Shown: piece by piece, positions 18,250 through 27,264 of the stretch
How positions within the stretch are numbered: the first letter of the stretch is position 1
Layout of the letters: each line of letters begins with the position of its first letter
From: Pseudoalteromonas carrageenovora IAM 12662
Lineage (GTDB): Bacteria; Pseudomonadota; Gammaproteobacteria; Enterobacterales; Alteromonadaceae
NCBI RefSeq assembly: GCF_900239935.1
Contig: NZ_LT965929.1
Location: forward strand, 597,001 to 661,000
Direction of reading: 5' to 3'
Length of the DNA: 64,000 bases
Position numbers and translations under genes: made by a program
Notes under the pieces: generated by a model
Seen by the model: only the letters and a program-made list of their open reading frames with translations
Database searches by the model: none
Told to the model about the DNA's origin: nothing

Positions 18250-18639
18250 ATGAAGTTTTTAGTTATTATTTTTACAATACTGTTTAGTACAAGCTCTTTT
18301 GCAAAGCAGGATGTCGATCTTGAAATCAATATGAAAAACACAGGGCTTGCATATAAGCAAGCAGTACAGGCTAGCGATTTAGCTGAGTTTAATACAGCAA
18401 TTAATGAATTTATAAAGCTGGTTGAGGTAAGCAAAACAGCTAAATTTCATAAAGAGCCTGAGCAATCATTACAAGGTCTTGATAAGGTAATTACGCAAGC
18501 TAAGCTTGCTAAAAAAGCGGCTAACGAGCAGGGGCTTAATGCGGCTCAAGCGCCTTTAAAAAACATTGATAATTTACGTAAAAAATATCATGAATTACAT
18601 GAGCCACCAGGGTTTTTTGAGTTATTATTTGGTTCATAG
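18250..18639 (+). CDS. cytochrome b562-family periplasmic protein
   Basis: A 129-aa protein with a signal peptide (MKFLVIIFTILFSTSSFA) and a four-helix mature domain. Its first helix has Met in LEINMKNTG and its last has His in LRKKYHELHE. These match the positions of the axial haem ligands Met7 and His102 of cytochrome b562, so haem binding is plausible, though the family also contains haem-free members. Its role would be periplasmic electron transfer or an unknown function. The start ATG at 18250 is chosen over an upstream TTG because it begins the signal peptide. Confidence 0.7.
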   Translation: MKFLVIIFTILFSTSSFAKQDVDLEINMKNTGLAYKQAVQASDLAEFNTAINEFIKLVEVSKTAKFHKEPEQSLQGLDKVITQAKLAKKAANEQGLNAAQAPLKNIDNLRKKYHELHEPPGFFELLFGS

Positions 18640-18667
18640 TTTAAATTTAGAATAAAAAGGAAAAACA

Positions 18668-19054
18668 ATGGAAATTTCAGTTTCAATGTTAGAAGGTCAA
18701 AAGCAAAGTGCTAAATTTGGCGATTTAGAAGTAATAAGTGATCAAAGTGTAAATGCTGGGGGCAGTGCAGAGCATCCAGAACCGTTCGATTATTTTTTAG
18801 TAAGTATGGTTCTATGTGCTGGCTTTTATGCGCGTAAGTTTTGTGAACAGCGAGATATCTCTACTAAGGGTATGACCCTTACTCAAAATAATGAAAATGT
18901 AGACGATAATGGTAAAAAGTTATTCTCGATTGAAATTAATTTACCTGATGGCTTTCCTGTTAAATATAAAAAAGCACTTATTGCGGCTGTAAATACCTGT
19001 ACAGTTAAAAAGGTGATTCAAGCCGTTCCTGAGTTTTCGGTAGTGGTTAAATAA
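18668..19054 (+). CDS. OsmC/Ohr-family peroxidase-like protein
   Basis: A 128-aa OsmC-like protein. The two conserved redox Cys are present: one in the central helix (SMVLCAGFYARKFC) and one in the C-terminal part (AAVNTCTVKKVI). Members reduce organic hydroperoxides through a dithiol cycle, but the substrate of this shorter subgroup is unsettled. It lies 28 bp after the cytochrome b562-like gene with an AAAAGG ribosome site, and may share its transcript. Confidence 0.8.
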   Translation: MEISVSMLEGQKQSAKFGDLEVISDQSVNAGGSAEHPEPFDYFLVSMVLCAGFYARKFCEQRDISTKGMTLTQNNENVDDNGKKLFSIEINLPDGFPVKYKKALIAAVNTCTVKKVIQAVPEFSVVVK

Positions 19055-19230
19055 CCATAAATAAAATATAAAAATACCGCAGAGGAACATATAACCCCGG
19101 CGGTATTGCTACAACAAATTAGTTACTACCTCTTCATACTTCTATTGCCTTAAACTAAGTTTTAATAATCAGTAAGTTATTTGAACTTACAATACAAAAC
19201 CCAAAGCGCACCTAAGCATGAAAAAACCTA

Positions 19231-19494
19231 TCAATCAGCTTTTTTAGCCGTAGATAGATTTTTAAAACGACGATTAAATTGTGCCACACGCCCATCAGTT
19301 GAGACTGTTTTTTGCTTGCCAGTGTAAAACGGATGCGAGTCGCTCGATACATCAATAGGAACATATGGGTAAGTATTACCGTCAATTTCTACCGTTCGAT
19401 CTGTTTTAATTGTAGATCCAATAATAAAATACGAGTCGGCAGCGGTATCGTGAAAAGCAACCACTTGGTAATCGGGATGAATATTTGGTTTCAT
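19231..19494 (-). CDS. rpmE2: 50S ribosomal protein L31 type B (zinc-free paralogue)
   Basis: An 87-aa L31 of the long type B form: [17 protein letters not shown], then [18 protein letters not shown], and FNRRFKNL. The CxxC zinc ligands of type A L31 are missing, so it needs no zinc. Such paralogues replace the zinc form during zinc starvation and are repressed by Zur. The start at 19494 (MKPNIH) is the family norm; an upstream ATG would add four residues. A palindrome lies just upstream. Confidence 0.93.
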   Translation of the reverse strand: MKPNIHPDYQVVAFHDTAADSYFIIGSTIKTDRTVEIDGNTYPYVPIDVSSDSHPFYTGKQKTVSTDGRVAQFNRRFKNLSTAKKAD

Positions 19495-19507
19495 AATACG
19501 CCTCATT

Positions 19508-19533
19508 AAATGATATGTGATAATGTATCATTT
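19508..19533 (-). promoter_or_regulatory. Zur-like operator before rpmE2
   Basis: Inverted octamers AAATGATA and TATCATTT, separated by ten bases, lie 14-39 bases upstream of the start. The AT-rich dyad resembles gammaproteobacterial Zur sites in size and base content, but the match is not exact. Confidence 0.5.
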
Positions 19534-19721
19534 AAATTTAACGTATTTAAATTTGCATTGCAAGTGTCTATGTTCCTCAAAAAGGCCGTAATTGCTGGCT
19601 AATTGCGCAAATAAATCAAAAAATAAGCACTTGGATCAAAAATGCTGGCTATTGCTGTTTAGGCTGTTATAACTATATTTGAGAGTTAAAAACGGTTAAA
19701 AAGTTATTACAGAGGTTATGT

Positions 19722-19988
19722 ATGAGCGACGCAATACAACAAGAACAAATTGATCAAGGGGTGATGGAAACCCTTAGAGAGCGTGACCATAGTGCCTTAG
19801 CACAACAAGTAAATCCTTTAACATGCAATCATAACGATATTGTAGAATTACTAGCACGATATATGGCGCTTAGTGAGCAGGACGATGATGAGTTGTTTGA
19901 CGACTGGTTTGACAACTTAACCAAGGAGCAACACACAGTGCTAAAAGTGTTTGAGGTTTACCGCGGCCAATATGAGCACCAAAATTAA
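19722..19988 (+). CDS. small acidic protein of unknown function
   Basis: An 88-aa acidic soluble protein (MSDAIQQEQIDQG, SEQDDDELFDDWFDNLTKEQ) without signal or membrane segment. I recognise no family. A GAGG-type ribosome site precedes the ATG. It stands alone between rpmE2 and the GGDEF gene. Confidence 0.6.
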   Translation: MSDAIQQEQIDQGVMETLRERDHSALAQQVNPLTCNHNDIVELLARYMALSEQDDDELFDDWFDNLTKEQHTVLKVFEVYRGQYEHQN

Positions 19989-20269
19989 TTTTATTAAACT
20001 TTAGCGGTCATTTAAATAGTTTTATTTAGCCACTAAAGTTTTTAAATTTTGATGTACTTGGGCTAGCAGTTAATGCAAATTTAAAAACGTACTGTTATTA
20101 GTTAAATTTCATTTCAAGTTTTTTCATCTATCTAGCTATCTCGTTTAAATTATTGCTATTTTTAAGTAATGCTCTAATTTTAAAGGGTTAGATTATTCGT
20201 AGGCTATACAATTTAACGAATTACGGCTCTTACATATTCACCCAGTATATAAAAATTAATAGAACTAAA

Positions 20270-21235
20270 ATGATTAAACCTGAAACTCCAAGTAACGAAA
20301 TAGAGCGATTACGTGCATTGAGAGCGCTTAAAATTCTTGATACAGCACATGAGGAGCGTTTTGATCGTGTAACTCGTATTGCTAAACATTTGTTTAATGT
20401 ATCTATCTCTTTAGTTACTCTAATTGACGAGGATCGACAATGGTTTAAATCAAGACAAGGCTTGGGTGTATGTGAACTTCCGCGAGAGTCTTCTTTTTGC
20501 GGGCACACAATTAATCAAAATGAATTGTTAATTATTCCTGATACCTCATCTGATGAACGATTTTTTGATAATCCTTTTGTTGTTGGCGATCCTAAAATTA
20601 GGTTTTATGCGGGCTTCCCCTTAAAGTTAAAACAGGGAGTGATTATAGGCACGCTGTGTCTTGCGGATGATAAGCCTAGAAACCTCAGCGATGAAGAAAA
20701 GCAGTTACTAAGAGATTTAGGCAGCTTAGTGGAGCAAGAAATACAATCTATTCAACTGGCTACAATCGATGAGTTAACTAAAATTTCTAATCGACGCGGT
20801 TTTTTGAGTCTTGCTGAGCACACCTTAAATAATTGTAAGAAAAATAAAGTATCTATGACTTTGATACTATTTGATCTTAATAAATTTAAGCAAATTAATG
20901 ATGTATATGGGCACCACGAAGGAGATTTTGTCTTAACTAAATTCGCGCAAGTGATGCTAAGCTCATTTTGTGATTGTGAAGTAATAGGGCGCTTAGGTGG
21001 AGACGAGTTTGTAGTTATGTTAAGTGATTCAGGTGCGAAAAAAGCAGATGATGCTTTACTGTGTTTTACTAATGCGATTGAGCAAACTAATAGTATTTTA
21101 AATAAACCGTATAATATTGATTACAGCTTTGGAGTGGTAAATTTTACATATAATACTGATAAAACAGTCGTCGAGATGATTCAAGATGCTGATACTGCAA
21201 TGTATAAACAAAAAAAGCAGTGTAACCCCTATTAA
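20270..21235 (+). CDS. GAF-GGDEF diguanylate cyclase
   Basis: A 321-aa cytoplasmic protein. A GAF domain (about 25-160, with DRVTRIAKHLFNVSISLVTLID and ESSFCGHTINQNELLIIPD) senses an unknown ligand. The GGDEF domain (about 165-320) has the intact active-site motif RLGGDEFVVML and the preceding LILFDLNKFKQINDVYGHHEGD, so c-di-GMP synthesis is expected. No RxxD inhibitory site stands before GGDEF, which suggests it lacks product inhibition. No membrane segment. Confidence 0.9.
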   Translation: MIKPETPSNEIERLRALRALKILDTAHEERFDRVTRIAKHLFNVSISLVTLIDEDRQWFKSRQGLGVCELPRESSFCGHTINQNELLIIPDTSSDERFFDNPFVVGDPKIRFYAGFPLKLKQGVIIGTLCLADDKPRNLSDEEKQLLRDLGSLVEQEIQSIQLATIDELTKISNRRGFLSLAEHTLNNCKKNKVSMTLILFDLNKFKQINDVYGHHEGDFVLTKFAQVMLSSFCDCEVIGRLGGDEFVVMLSDSGAKKADDALLCFTNAIEQTNSILNKPYNIDYSFGVVNFTYNTDKTVVEMIQDADTAMYKQKKQCNPY

Positions 21236-21383
21236 ATAAAACCAAAGGGTAGAGCATGTTTAGCTTATATGCTGCGTGACAGCCAACTGATAGTAAATAA
21301 TCACACAACATAGTCACTGATTTGCTTAATACATATAGCTCAGCTGTAAATTTAACTTCAAAAAATAATTAAACCCTGAATAG

Positions 21384-22412
21384 TTATTTATTGCTACAGC
21401 TATTAGCCACTAAAGAGATATTTGGGTTCCAAATCCTATCCCATATTTTACTCATACTTCTTAAATTAGAGCGCTGGCTTATTTTTTCAAAGTTACCCAC
21501 GTTCACGCCTAAATCGGTTTTTTCTCCCACAACAAAGTTAAAGACATAATTACACTCCATACCCATTCGTAAATCAGAAAGTATTATATTACTTTGCTGC
21601 TGACGTACGTTGTAAAAACCTTTAGTAAACCACTGCAAGCGTTTGATGCCCCAATCATTATTTATATCATCTAATAATGAGGGAGTGGTGTTATAGGCAT
21701 TTATTGTTACTTCGTTTGGCTCATCAAATACCGACGCATATGCTATGTAGTATTGCCCATCAGACATAACGACTACACGCCATAACAATGTAGTGAGTGG
21801 CGCAGGGGTGCTTATATAATTGTTAACTTTTATTTGCCTGTCAGAAAGGGCCGTCGTTACTTTATCGTCAATAATTACTTTTAAAATGAGTGAACTACAT
21901 AAATACATACTGCTAAGTACAAGCATTGTGGTGTTTATTTTATATGAACGCGCACTCGTTATTTTTGGCAATAATGTACAAGCTACACCAAATAATAAGG
22001 GCAGCGTATAGAGCGGGTCGACTATAAACATGTTTGAAATAGCAAAGGGGTGCTCAGTAAAAGGCCAAAGTAACTGTGTGCCATATACGGTTAAGCTATC
22101 GAGTAAGGCATGGGTAGATAAACACAAAAATACCAGCCAAAACCATCGTGTTTTATAAGCTTGCATGCCGGTGTGTATTTTTAAAATAAGCCAAACAATA
22201 AGTGGGCTTATTAATAAATGCATTAATAAAGAGTGGCTAAAACCACGATGGTAAGTAAACGCTTCTACAGGGCCGCCATAAGGTATAAATACATCTAAAT
22301 CGGGTAAAGTTCCTAAGGCTGCTCCCCATAAAACGGCTTTGCGGCCCACTTTATTACCCAAAATAGCATGCCCTACAGCACTGCCTAGTACTATTTGCGT
22401 TAACGAGTCCAT
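21384..22412 (-). CDS. YdjM/DUF457-type membrane-bound metal-dependent hydrolase
   Basis: A 342-aa inner-membrane protein. The N-terminal half has the family signature MDSLTQIVLGSAVGHAILG, TLPDLDVFIPYGG and HRGFSHSLLMHLL, giving His and Asp metal ligands between four or five membrane helices. The C-terminal half is a soluble domain with CxF-poor sequence and no known fold. E. coli YdjM is LexA-controlled; no LexA box is visible here. The substrate of the family is unknown. Confidence 0.8.
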   Translation of the reverse strand: MDSLTQIVLGSAVGHAILGNKVGRKAVLWGAALGTLPDLDVFIPYGGPVEAFTYHRGFSHSLLMHLLISPLIVWLILKIHTGMQAYKTRWFWLVFLCLSTHALLDSLTVYGTQLLWPFTEHPFAISNMFIVDPLYTLPLLFGVACTLLPKITSARSYKINTTMLVLSSMYLCSSLILKVIIDDKVTTALSDRQIKVNNYISTPAPLTTLLWRVVVMSDGQYYIAYASVFDEPNEVTINAYNTTPSLLDDINNDWGIKRLQWFTKGFYNVRQQQSNIILSDLRMGMECNYVFNFVVGEKTDLGVNVGNFEKISQRSNLRSMSKIWDRIWNPNISLVANSCSNK

Positions 22413-22468
22413 AGTGTCCCTTTGTATTTTAATACTGTTTATACTAACGTAAAGCCCAAATGCGTCAC

Positions 22469-23356
22469 TTATAATGAAAGCTTTGGCTTTATAAAATCTA
22501 AAAACGCGACAATGCGCGACGATACCGCGCTATTTTTATAATAAACAGCTTGCACTACCTCACGATTATTAGGGGTGATTATACTATTAGGTAGTACTTC
22601 TATTAACTTACCTGTTTTTAAATCATCGCCAACCATAAAATACGAAAGCAATGCAACCCCTTGGTTTGCTAAACATAATTGGCGCACGGTTTCACCGCTA
22701 CTGGCCATTAAATTAAATTTTAAATTAGTAGTGGATTTTAGCGGCCAGTTATTTAATTTAGGGGAGTCTGTAAAGCCAATAAGTTTGTGTTGGTTTAAGT
22801 CACTGATTTTTGAAATACCTGGCGCAGTTTTTAAATAGGCTGGGCTTGCTACTAAATATAATTTACTAACGCCGAGCTTTTTAGCGTTCAAATTAGAATC
22901 CTTCAAATCACCTATGCGAATGGCCAAGTCGGTTTTATGCTCTAGCAAATCAATAATGCTGTCGTGGGAGGTTATATCAAGCGTTATATGCGGGTATTGC
23001 TTTGTAAATTCATCAATGCGTGGCACTAATTGGTGTAATACAAACGGGCTTGCAGCATCTATTCTTAACTTACCGCTAGGTGCCTGCTTTAGAAGCTTAA
23101 TTGCTTCTTCGCCAGTTTGCAGAGTGTTTAAGCCATCACGCGCATATTTTATAAAAGTATGACCTTCTTCGGTAAGCTCTAATCTGCGTGTAGTTCTGTT
23201 TAATAAAGTGCACTGCAGTGTATTTTCAAGGCGAGATACCGCACGCGACACCTTAGCTACTTGTTGATCAAGCAAATTTGCCGCAGCAGAAAAACTACCG
23301 CTATCAACCACCGTTAAAAACATTTCTAAGTCTTCTGTTTTGGCATGCTGAGCCAT
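22469..23356 (-). CDS. LysR-family transcription regulator
   Basis: A 295-aa regulator with an N-terminal winged helix (LEMFLTVVDSGSFSAAANLLDQQVAKVSRAVSRLE) and a periplasmic-binding-like effector domain from about residue 90. It is divergent from an MFS transporter gene with 114 bp between the starts, the usual layout for a LysR protein that controls its neighbour. The co-inducer is unknown. Confidence 0.92.
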   Translation of the reverse strand: MAQHAKTEDLEMFLTVVDSGSFSAAANLLDQQVAKVSRAVSRLENTLQCTLLNRTTRRLELTEEGHTFIKYARDGLNTLQTGEEAIKLLKQAPSGKLRIDAASPFVLHQLVPRIDEFTKQYPHITLDITSHDSIIDLLEHKTDLAIRIGDLKDSNLNAKKLGVSKLYLVASPAYLKTAPGISKISDLNQHKLIGFTDSPKLNNWPLKSTTNLKFNLMASSGETVRQLCLANQGVALLSYFMVGDDLKTGKLIEVLPNSIITPNNREVVQAVYYKNSAVSSRIVAFLDFIKPKLSL

Positions 23357-23470
23357 ACGTTAGTACCTTACTTTTGCATTAATTACAAAAGTATTTTGTC
23401 ACTAATGCTATTTTTTGCAAATGCTTTTTTGGTCAAACTGCATGCCTAAACTAATTACGAGGATTTAACT

Positions 23471-24643
23471 ATGCCATTGGCTTTGTGGGCGCTTACCTTA
23501 AGCGCATTTGCAATAGGAACAACTGAGTTTGTAATAGTAGGCTTAGTACCTACCATTGCAAACGATTTAGGCGTAAGCCTACCTTCAGCGGGTTTACTGG
23601 TGAGTTTGTATGCGGTAGGTGTAGCTATTGGTGCACCGGTACTAACTGCACTCACCGGGCGATGGAACCGTAAAATTGTATTAATAAGCTTAATGGGCTT
23701 GTTTGTTTTGGGTAACTTACTTGCTTGGCAAGCGCCAAGCTACGAAACACTCATACTTGCGCGCATTTTAACGGGGCTTGCCCATGGTGTGTTTTTCTCA
23801 ATTGGCTCTATGATTGCCACAAGCTTAGTAAGCAAAGATAAAGAAGCCAGTGCAATCGCGATTATGTTTACTGGCCTTACTGTTGCACTTGTAACGGGTG
23901 TGCCGTTAGGTACATGGATTGGCCAACACTTTGGCTGGCGTGCAACGTTTTTAGTGGTGTCGCTACTTGGCTTAATTGCTCTAATTGGTAGCGCAATTTT
24001 AGTACCAAAAAACTTAAAACAGTCTATTCCGGCGACGTTTAAAGAGCAGCTTCAGGTTATTGTTAAGCCGCGCTTATTGCTCGTATATTTAATGACTATA
24101 TTAGGCTACGGCGGTACGTTCACCGCGTTTACTTATTTAGCACCTATATTAGAGCAGCAAACTGGCTTTGCCCCCTCAGCTATTGGTTTAATAATGCTGG
24201 TTTATGGTGTGTCGGTAGCGGTTGGTAATATATGGGGCGGGAAATTGGCCGATAAACGCGGCCCAATTAGCGCTCTGAGTATTATATTTAGCGCGTTAAC
24301 AATTATTTTATTGGCTTTCACCTTTACCATGGAGTCAAAAATAGCCGCTGTACTAACTATTTTAATATGGGGTGCATTTGCATTTGGTAACGTACCGGGC
24401 TTGCAGCTTTATGTAGTAAAACAAGCGAAAAAGCACACTCCTAATGCGGTAGATGTCGCATCGGGCTTAAACATAGCGGCATTTAATATTGGTATAGCAC
24501 TGGGCTCTATTATTGGCGGAAGTGTTGTAGAGGGTATGACCTTACAAGACACCGCATGGATAGGCGCAGCAATTTCTGCTTTAGCATTAGTAGCAACCCG
24601 CTACAGTGGCATGCTTGATAAGCGAGAAGTTCAGCGAGCATAA
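23471..24643 (+). CDS. MFS efflux transporter (AraJ/DHA1-like)
   Basis: A 390-aa 12-helix transporter. The N-terminal ALTLSAFAIGTTEFVIVGL and the motif A-like GRWNRKIVLISLM between helices 2 and 3 place it in the AraJ/YdhP drug:H+ antiporter group. Probably exports a small molecule under control of the divergent LysR regulator; the substrate is not evident. An AACTATG-type start is preceded by GAGG. Confidence 0.88.
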   Translation: MPLALWALTLSAFAIGTTEFVIVGLVPTIANDLGVSLPSAGLLVSLYAVGVAIGAPVLTALTGRWNRKIVLISLMGLFVLGNLLAWQAPSYETLILARILTGLAHGVFFSIGSMIATSLVSKDKEASAIAIMFTGLTVALVTGVPLGTWIGQHFGWRATFLVVSLLGLIALIGSAILVPKNLKQSIPATFKEQLQVIVKPRLLLVYLMTILGYGGTFTAFTYLAPILEQQTGFAPSAIGLIMLVYGVSVAVGNIWGGKLADKRGPISALSIIFSALTIILLAFTFTMESKIAAVLTILIWGAFAFGNVPGLQLYVVKQAKKHTPNAVDVASGLNIAAFNIGIALGSIIGGSVVEGMTLQDTAWIGAAISALALVATRYSGMLDKREVQRA

Positions 24644-24799
24644 ACTATCTTCTGCTAAGGTTGAAACTTAAATTAATGGCCTCATTACCTATATTGAGGT
24701 CATAGATTTTTAAGTGATGACACAAAAGAAGTAAAAGGTGTATTTTGTAAAGCTTTAAAAGAGCTTGTTTTTAACCGATTATTTTATAAGGATAGAGCC

Positions 24800-25615
24800 A
24801 TGACACAACGTGTAATAGAAATGCCAGATTTAGGCATGGGAACATTCCGTTTAGAAGGCGAGACTGCCTACAATTCAGTAAAAATGGCGTTAGAAGTAGG
24901 ATTTCGTCATATCGATACTGCGCAAATTTATGGTAACGAAGAGCAAGTAGGCCAAGCCATAAAAGACAGCAACATTCCGCGTAGCGAAATATTTTTAACC
25001 ACCAAAGTGTGGAACAATAAACTCAACAAAACTGACTTTATTGCCAGTGTAAAAAAATCGCTTGAAAAGCTACAAGTAGAGTCAGTTGATTTACTGCTTA
25101 TTCACTGGCCTGCGCCTTCAAATGATGAGCCAATGAGTGAATACTTAACTGAGTTATTAAAAGCTAAGCAGCTTGGTTTAACTAAACACATTGGTGTATC
25201 AAACTTCACTATTGCAAACTTAAACGAAGCAATGCAGACGCTAGACTCGCGTGAAATATTTACCAATCAGGTTGAGGTTCACCCATACCTAACCAATACT
25301 AAATTGCGCGCATTTTGTGCTCAGCACGATATACACGTAACTGCGTATATGCCATTTGTAGTCGGTAAAGTACTTAAAGACCAAACGATTATTGATATTG
25401 CCAATAAACATGATGCATCGCCAGCGCAGGTGGTTATTGCATGGGTAAACGCCAATGGCATGACTACCATTCCATCATCAACTAAGCGTAAAAACTTAGA
25501 AGATAACTTTAACGACCACGTTAAGTTAGATGATGAGGACATAGCCCGTATTGACGGTCTTGATTGTGGCGACCGCCAAGCAACGCCAGATTTTGCGCCG
25601 CAGTGGGATCAGTAA
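24800..25615 (+). CDS. aldo-keto reductase (2,5-diketo-D-gluconate reductase type)
   Basis: A 271-aa NADPH-dependent reductase. The catalytic tetrad is present: D and Y in FRHIDTAQIYGNE, K in FLTTKVW, H in LLIHWP. IPSSTKRKNLEDNF is the cofactor-binding end. It resembles DkgB, which reduces methylglyoxal and 2,5-diketo-gluconate. It stands 156 bp after the MFS gene and may be part of a detoxification group with the small monooxygenase that follows. Confidence 0.9.
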   Translation: MTQRVIEMPDLGMGTFRLEGETAYNSVKMALEVGFRHIDTAQIYGNEEQVGQAIKDSNIPRSEIFLTTKVWNNKLNKTDFIASVKKSLEKLQVESVDLLLIHWPAPSNDEPMSEYLTELLKAKQLGLTKHIGVSNFTIANLNEAMQTLDSREIFTNQVEVHPYLTNTKLRAFCAQHDIHVTAYMPFVVGKVLKDQTIIDIANKHDASPAQVVIAWVNANGMTTIPSSTKRKNLEDNFNDHVKLDDEDIARIDGLDCGDRQATPDFAPQWDQ

Positions 25616-25636
25616 TAAAATACGTAATATGACACT

Positions 25637-25666
25637 AGGTGCAGAAATCTGCACCTTTATTTTTTA
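25637..25666 (+). terminator. terminator between reductase and monooxygenase genes
   Basis: Eight-bp arms AGGTGCAG and CTGCACCT with loop AAAT, then a T-rich run. It ends 13 bases before the next ATG, so it may work as an attenuator. Confidence 0.75.
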
Positions 25667-25679
25667 TAAAGGACTCAGC

Positions 25680-25967
25680 ATGTTAACGGTAATCGCCACC
25701 ATTTCGAGTAAAAATATTGATGCAGACGTTGTATTAACCGCACTCGAAAATCTACAAAAATACTCGCGCCAAGAAGTAGGCTGCCTACGCTATGAGCTAT
25801 CGGTTAAAAGTGATGCGCAGCAAACGACTTATTTAGTGAGTGAGCAATGGGCATCTGGTGAGCATTTTGAAGCGCATAAAAATGAGCCGCATTTTAAAGC
25901 CTTTGGCACACAAGTAACAGGCTTAGTAACCAGCAGTAATATTGAAGTGTACAAATCTATTGGTTAA
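25680..25967 (+). CDS. antibiotic biosynthesis monooxygenase (ABM/YgiN-like) domain protein
   Basis: A 95-aa dimeric alpha/beta-barrel ABM-fold protein, with QEVGCLRYELSVK, YLVSEQWASGEHFEAHKNEPHFKAF and a final beta strand. Relatives oxidise quinols or other small aromatics without cofactors. The start ATG at 25680 has a good AAGGA site; a longer frame from 25551 only overlaps the reductase gene. Confidence 0.88.
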   Translation: MLTVIATISSKNIDADVVLTALENLQKYSRQEVGCLRYELSVKSDAQQTTYLVSEQWASGEHFEAHKNEPHFKAFGTQVTGLVTSSNIEVYKSIG

Positions 25968-25997
25968 ATATAACTAATTGATTCAATTAATTTAAGC

Positions 25998-26025
25998 GGC
26001 GACGTAATTATACATCGCCTTTTTT
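25998..26025 (+). terminator. terminator after the ABM gene
   Basis: Arms GGCGA and TCGCC, extended by GTA and TAC past one mismatch, followed by six T. Confidence 0.65.
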
Positions 26026-26044
26026 GTAGTGCTTATTTATATTT

Positions 26045-26190
26045 GAAGGTTGAATTTGCAGCTATATGATTGGTTTTTAGCTAAAGTAGAGCCTACTTAG
26101 TGTAGTTGCTCCCTACTAATAGGCGATATCAGTGGAGCAGTTACCAGTCCCGTGAGGCTCCAAGTAATCCTCGGATAGAACAAACTTAAA
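26045..26190. mobile_element. degenerate MITE relic
   Basis: By eye it follows MITE copy 2 from GGTTGAATTTGCAGC through GTAGAGCCTACTTAGTGTAG and TAATAGGCGATA to GGATAGAACAAACTT, with many substitutions and an internal deletion. The terminal repeats have decayed. Confidence 0.6.
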
Positions 26191-26413
26191 AACATTAAAG
26201 TGATACCTAATATATAACTATCAAACTATTCCTTCCTGCATCATTAATCTCCTGTTTATATAAAAGCTAACTTGTGTGATTATAAAAATACAACATGCAA
26301 AAATTATGATGTGTTATAAATATTGGATTTAATAAGCGCTTCTAAGTACTAATAACTGAATTTATTACTATGTTGCTCACTATATAAAACAATAAAAACT
26401 CAGGATATAAATA

Positions 26414-26572
26414 ATGAGAAACTCAAGAAATGAGATAGTAAAATATGGTGTATCCTTCGGTACGGCGTTAGCAATTGCAATTTCGTGGAGTGAAAACGAA
26501 TCTGTTATATGGGCAATTTTGCACGGTTTTTTATCTTGGTTTTATGTAATTTGGCATGTAATTACTCGCTAA
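26414..26572 (+). CDS. 52-aa membrane protein
   Basis: A short gene: polar start MRNSRNEIVKYGVSFG, then two hydrophobic segments (ALAIAISW, and SVIWAILHGFLSWFYVIWHV) and a final TR. Similar very short proteins with an EIVKYG start and a WAILHG-FYV end are, to my memory, conserved in marine bacteria, but the function is unknown. A weak GGAT precedes the ATG. A long hairpin follows the stop and another small membrane gene lies 155 bp downstream. Confidence 0.6.
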   Translation: MRNSRNEIVKYGVSFGTALAIAISWSENESVIWAILHGFLSWFYVIWHVITR

Positions 26573-26580
26573 GTGTTATT

Positions 26581-26635
26581 GCTCCTTAAGTACTTTATTT
26601 TTCTTATTATGAGTAAAGTAAAGTACTTAAAGAGC
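26581..26635 (+). other. long stem-loop after the 52-aa gene
   Basis: A perfect 12-bp stem (TTAAGTACTTTA at 26586-26597, TAAAGTACTTAA at 26619-26630) is extended by GCTC and GAGC past one mismatch, giving 16 of 17 pairs. No T tract follows, so it is not a standard terminator. Confidence 0.7.
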
Positions 26636-26640
26636 GGCTT

Positions 26641-26692
26641 CAATGTAAAGGCTACGAAGTAAAAGCATCATTTAAGTAGAACCTTTGCATTG
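26641..26692 (+). other. second stem-loop before the 134-aa gene
   Basis: An 11-bp stem (CAATGTAAAGG at 26641-26651, CCTTTGCATTG at 26682-26692, one G-U pair), five bases after the first hairpin. Confidence 0.6.
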
Positions 26693-26727
26693 TAAAAACA
26701 ACTAATAAAAATATAAAAGGAATAAAA

Positions 26728-27132
26728 ATGAAAGGTGCAGGCGGAAGCTCTGGTGGTATAGGGCATTTTTTTATTGGATTAATAATGATGTGTGGTGGCT
26801 TTTATATGCTGCTAAACGCAATCTCGGTAACCTCTAACTTTGGCCTTAGTTCTCTTATTTACAGTGTTAATGCATTAGGTGGTTTTGGCATTACTGGTGG
26901 CATGGTAATGATCCCCTTTATTTTTGGAGTGGGTTTAATTTTTTATAATTCCAAAAATATTTTAGGTTGGGTACTGTCTTTAGGTTCATTAACGGCTTTA
27001 ATATTTGGTGTTATATCAAGCGTACGTTTTAGTATGCGTACAATGACCTCGTTTGATTTAATAGTAATTATAATTTTAGCCTTTGGTGGTTTAGGGCTTT
27101 TTTTACGATCACTTAAATCTACTGATACTTAA
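26728..27132 (+). CDS. 134-aa integral membrane protein of unknown function
   Basis: A Gly/Ser-rich start (MKGAGGSSGGIGHFFIG) leads into four membrane segments (about 12-30, 45-70, 78-98, 108-126) and a polar end. I know the N-terminal pattern GGSSGGIGHFF from uncharacterised proteins but no function. AAAGGAAT is a good ribosome site. The gap to the 52-aa gene holds two stem-loops, suggesting one structured transcript. Confidence 0.65.
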   Translation: MKGAGGSSGGIGHFFIGLIMMCGGFYMLLNAISVTSNFGLSSLIYSVNALGGFGITGGMVMIPFIFGVGLIFYNSKNILGWVLSLGSLTALIFGVISSVRFSMRTMTSFDLIVIIILAFGGLGLFLRSLKSTDT

Positions 27133-27264
27133 ATAATTACCAATTTTTGCCTGAGAGATAGTTTTAATGCAGCCGTTTTGCTTGATGTATTAATACTTAA
27201 ATTAATAATCGCCCCTTTGCCGATTACTGCTTAACCAGTAGTAGCGTACTTTAAAGAGATTTTT

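Noticed and set aside
22413..22470. Possible LexA box before the YdjM-like gene, as in E. coli
   Set aside because: CTGTTTATACTAACG lacks the second half-site; no acceptable CTGT-N8-ACAG match.
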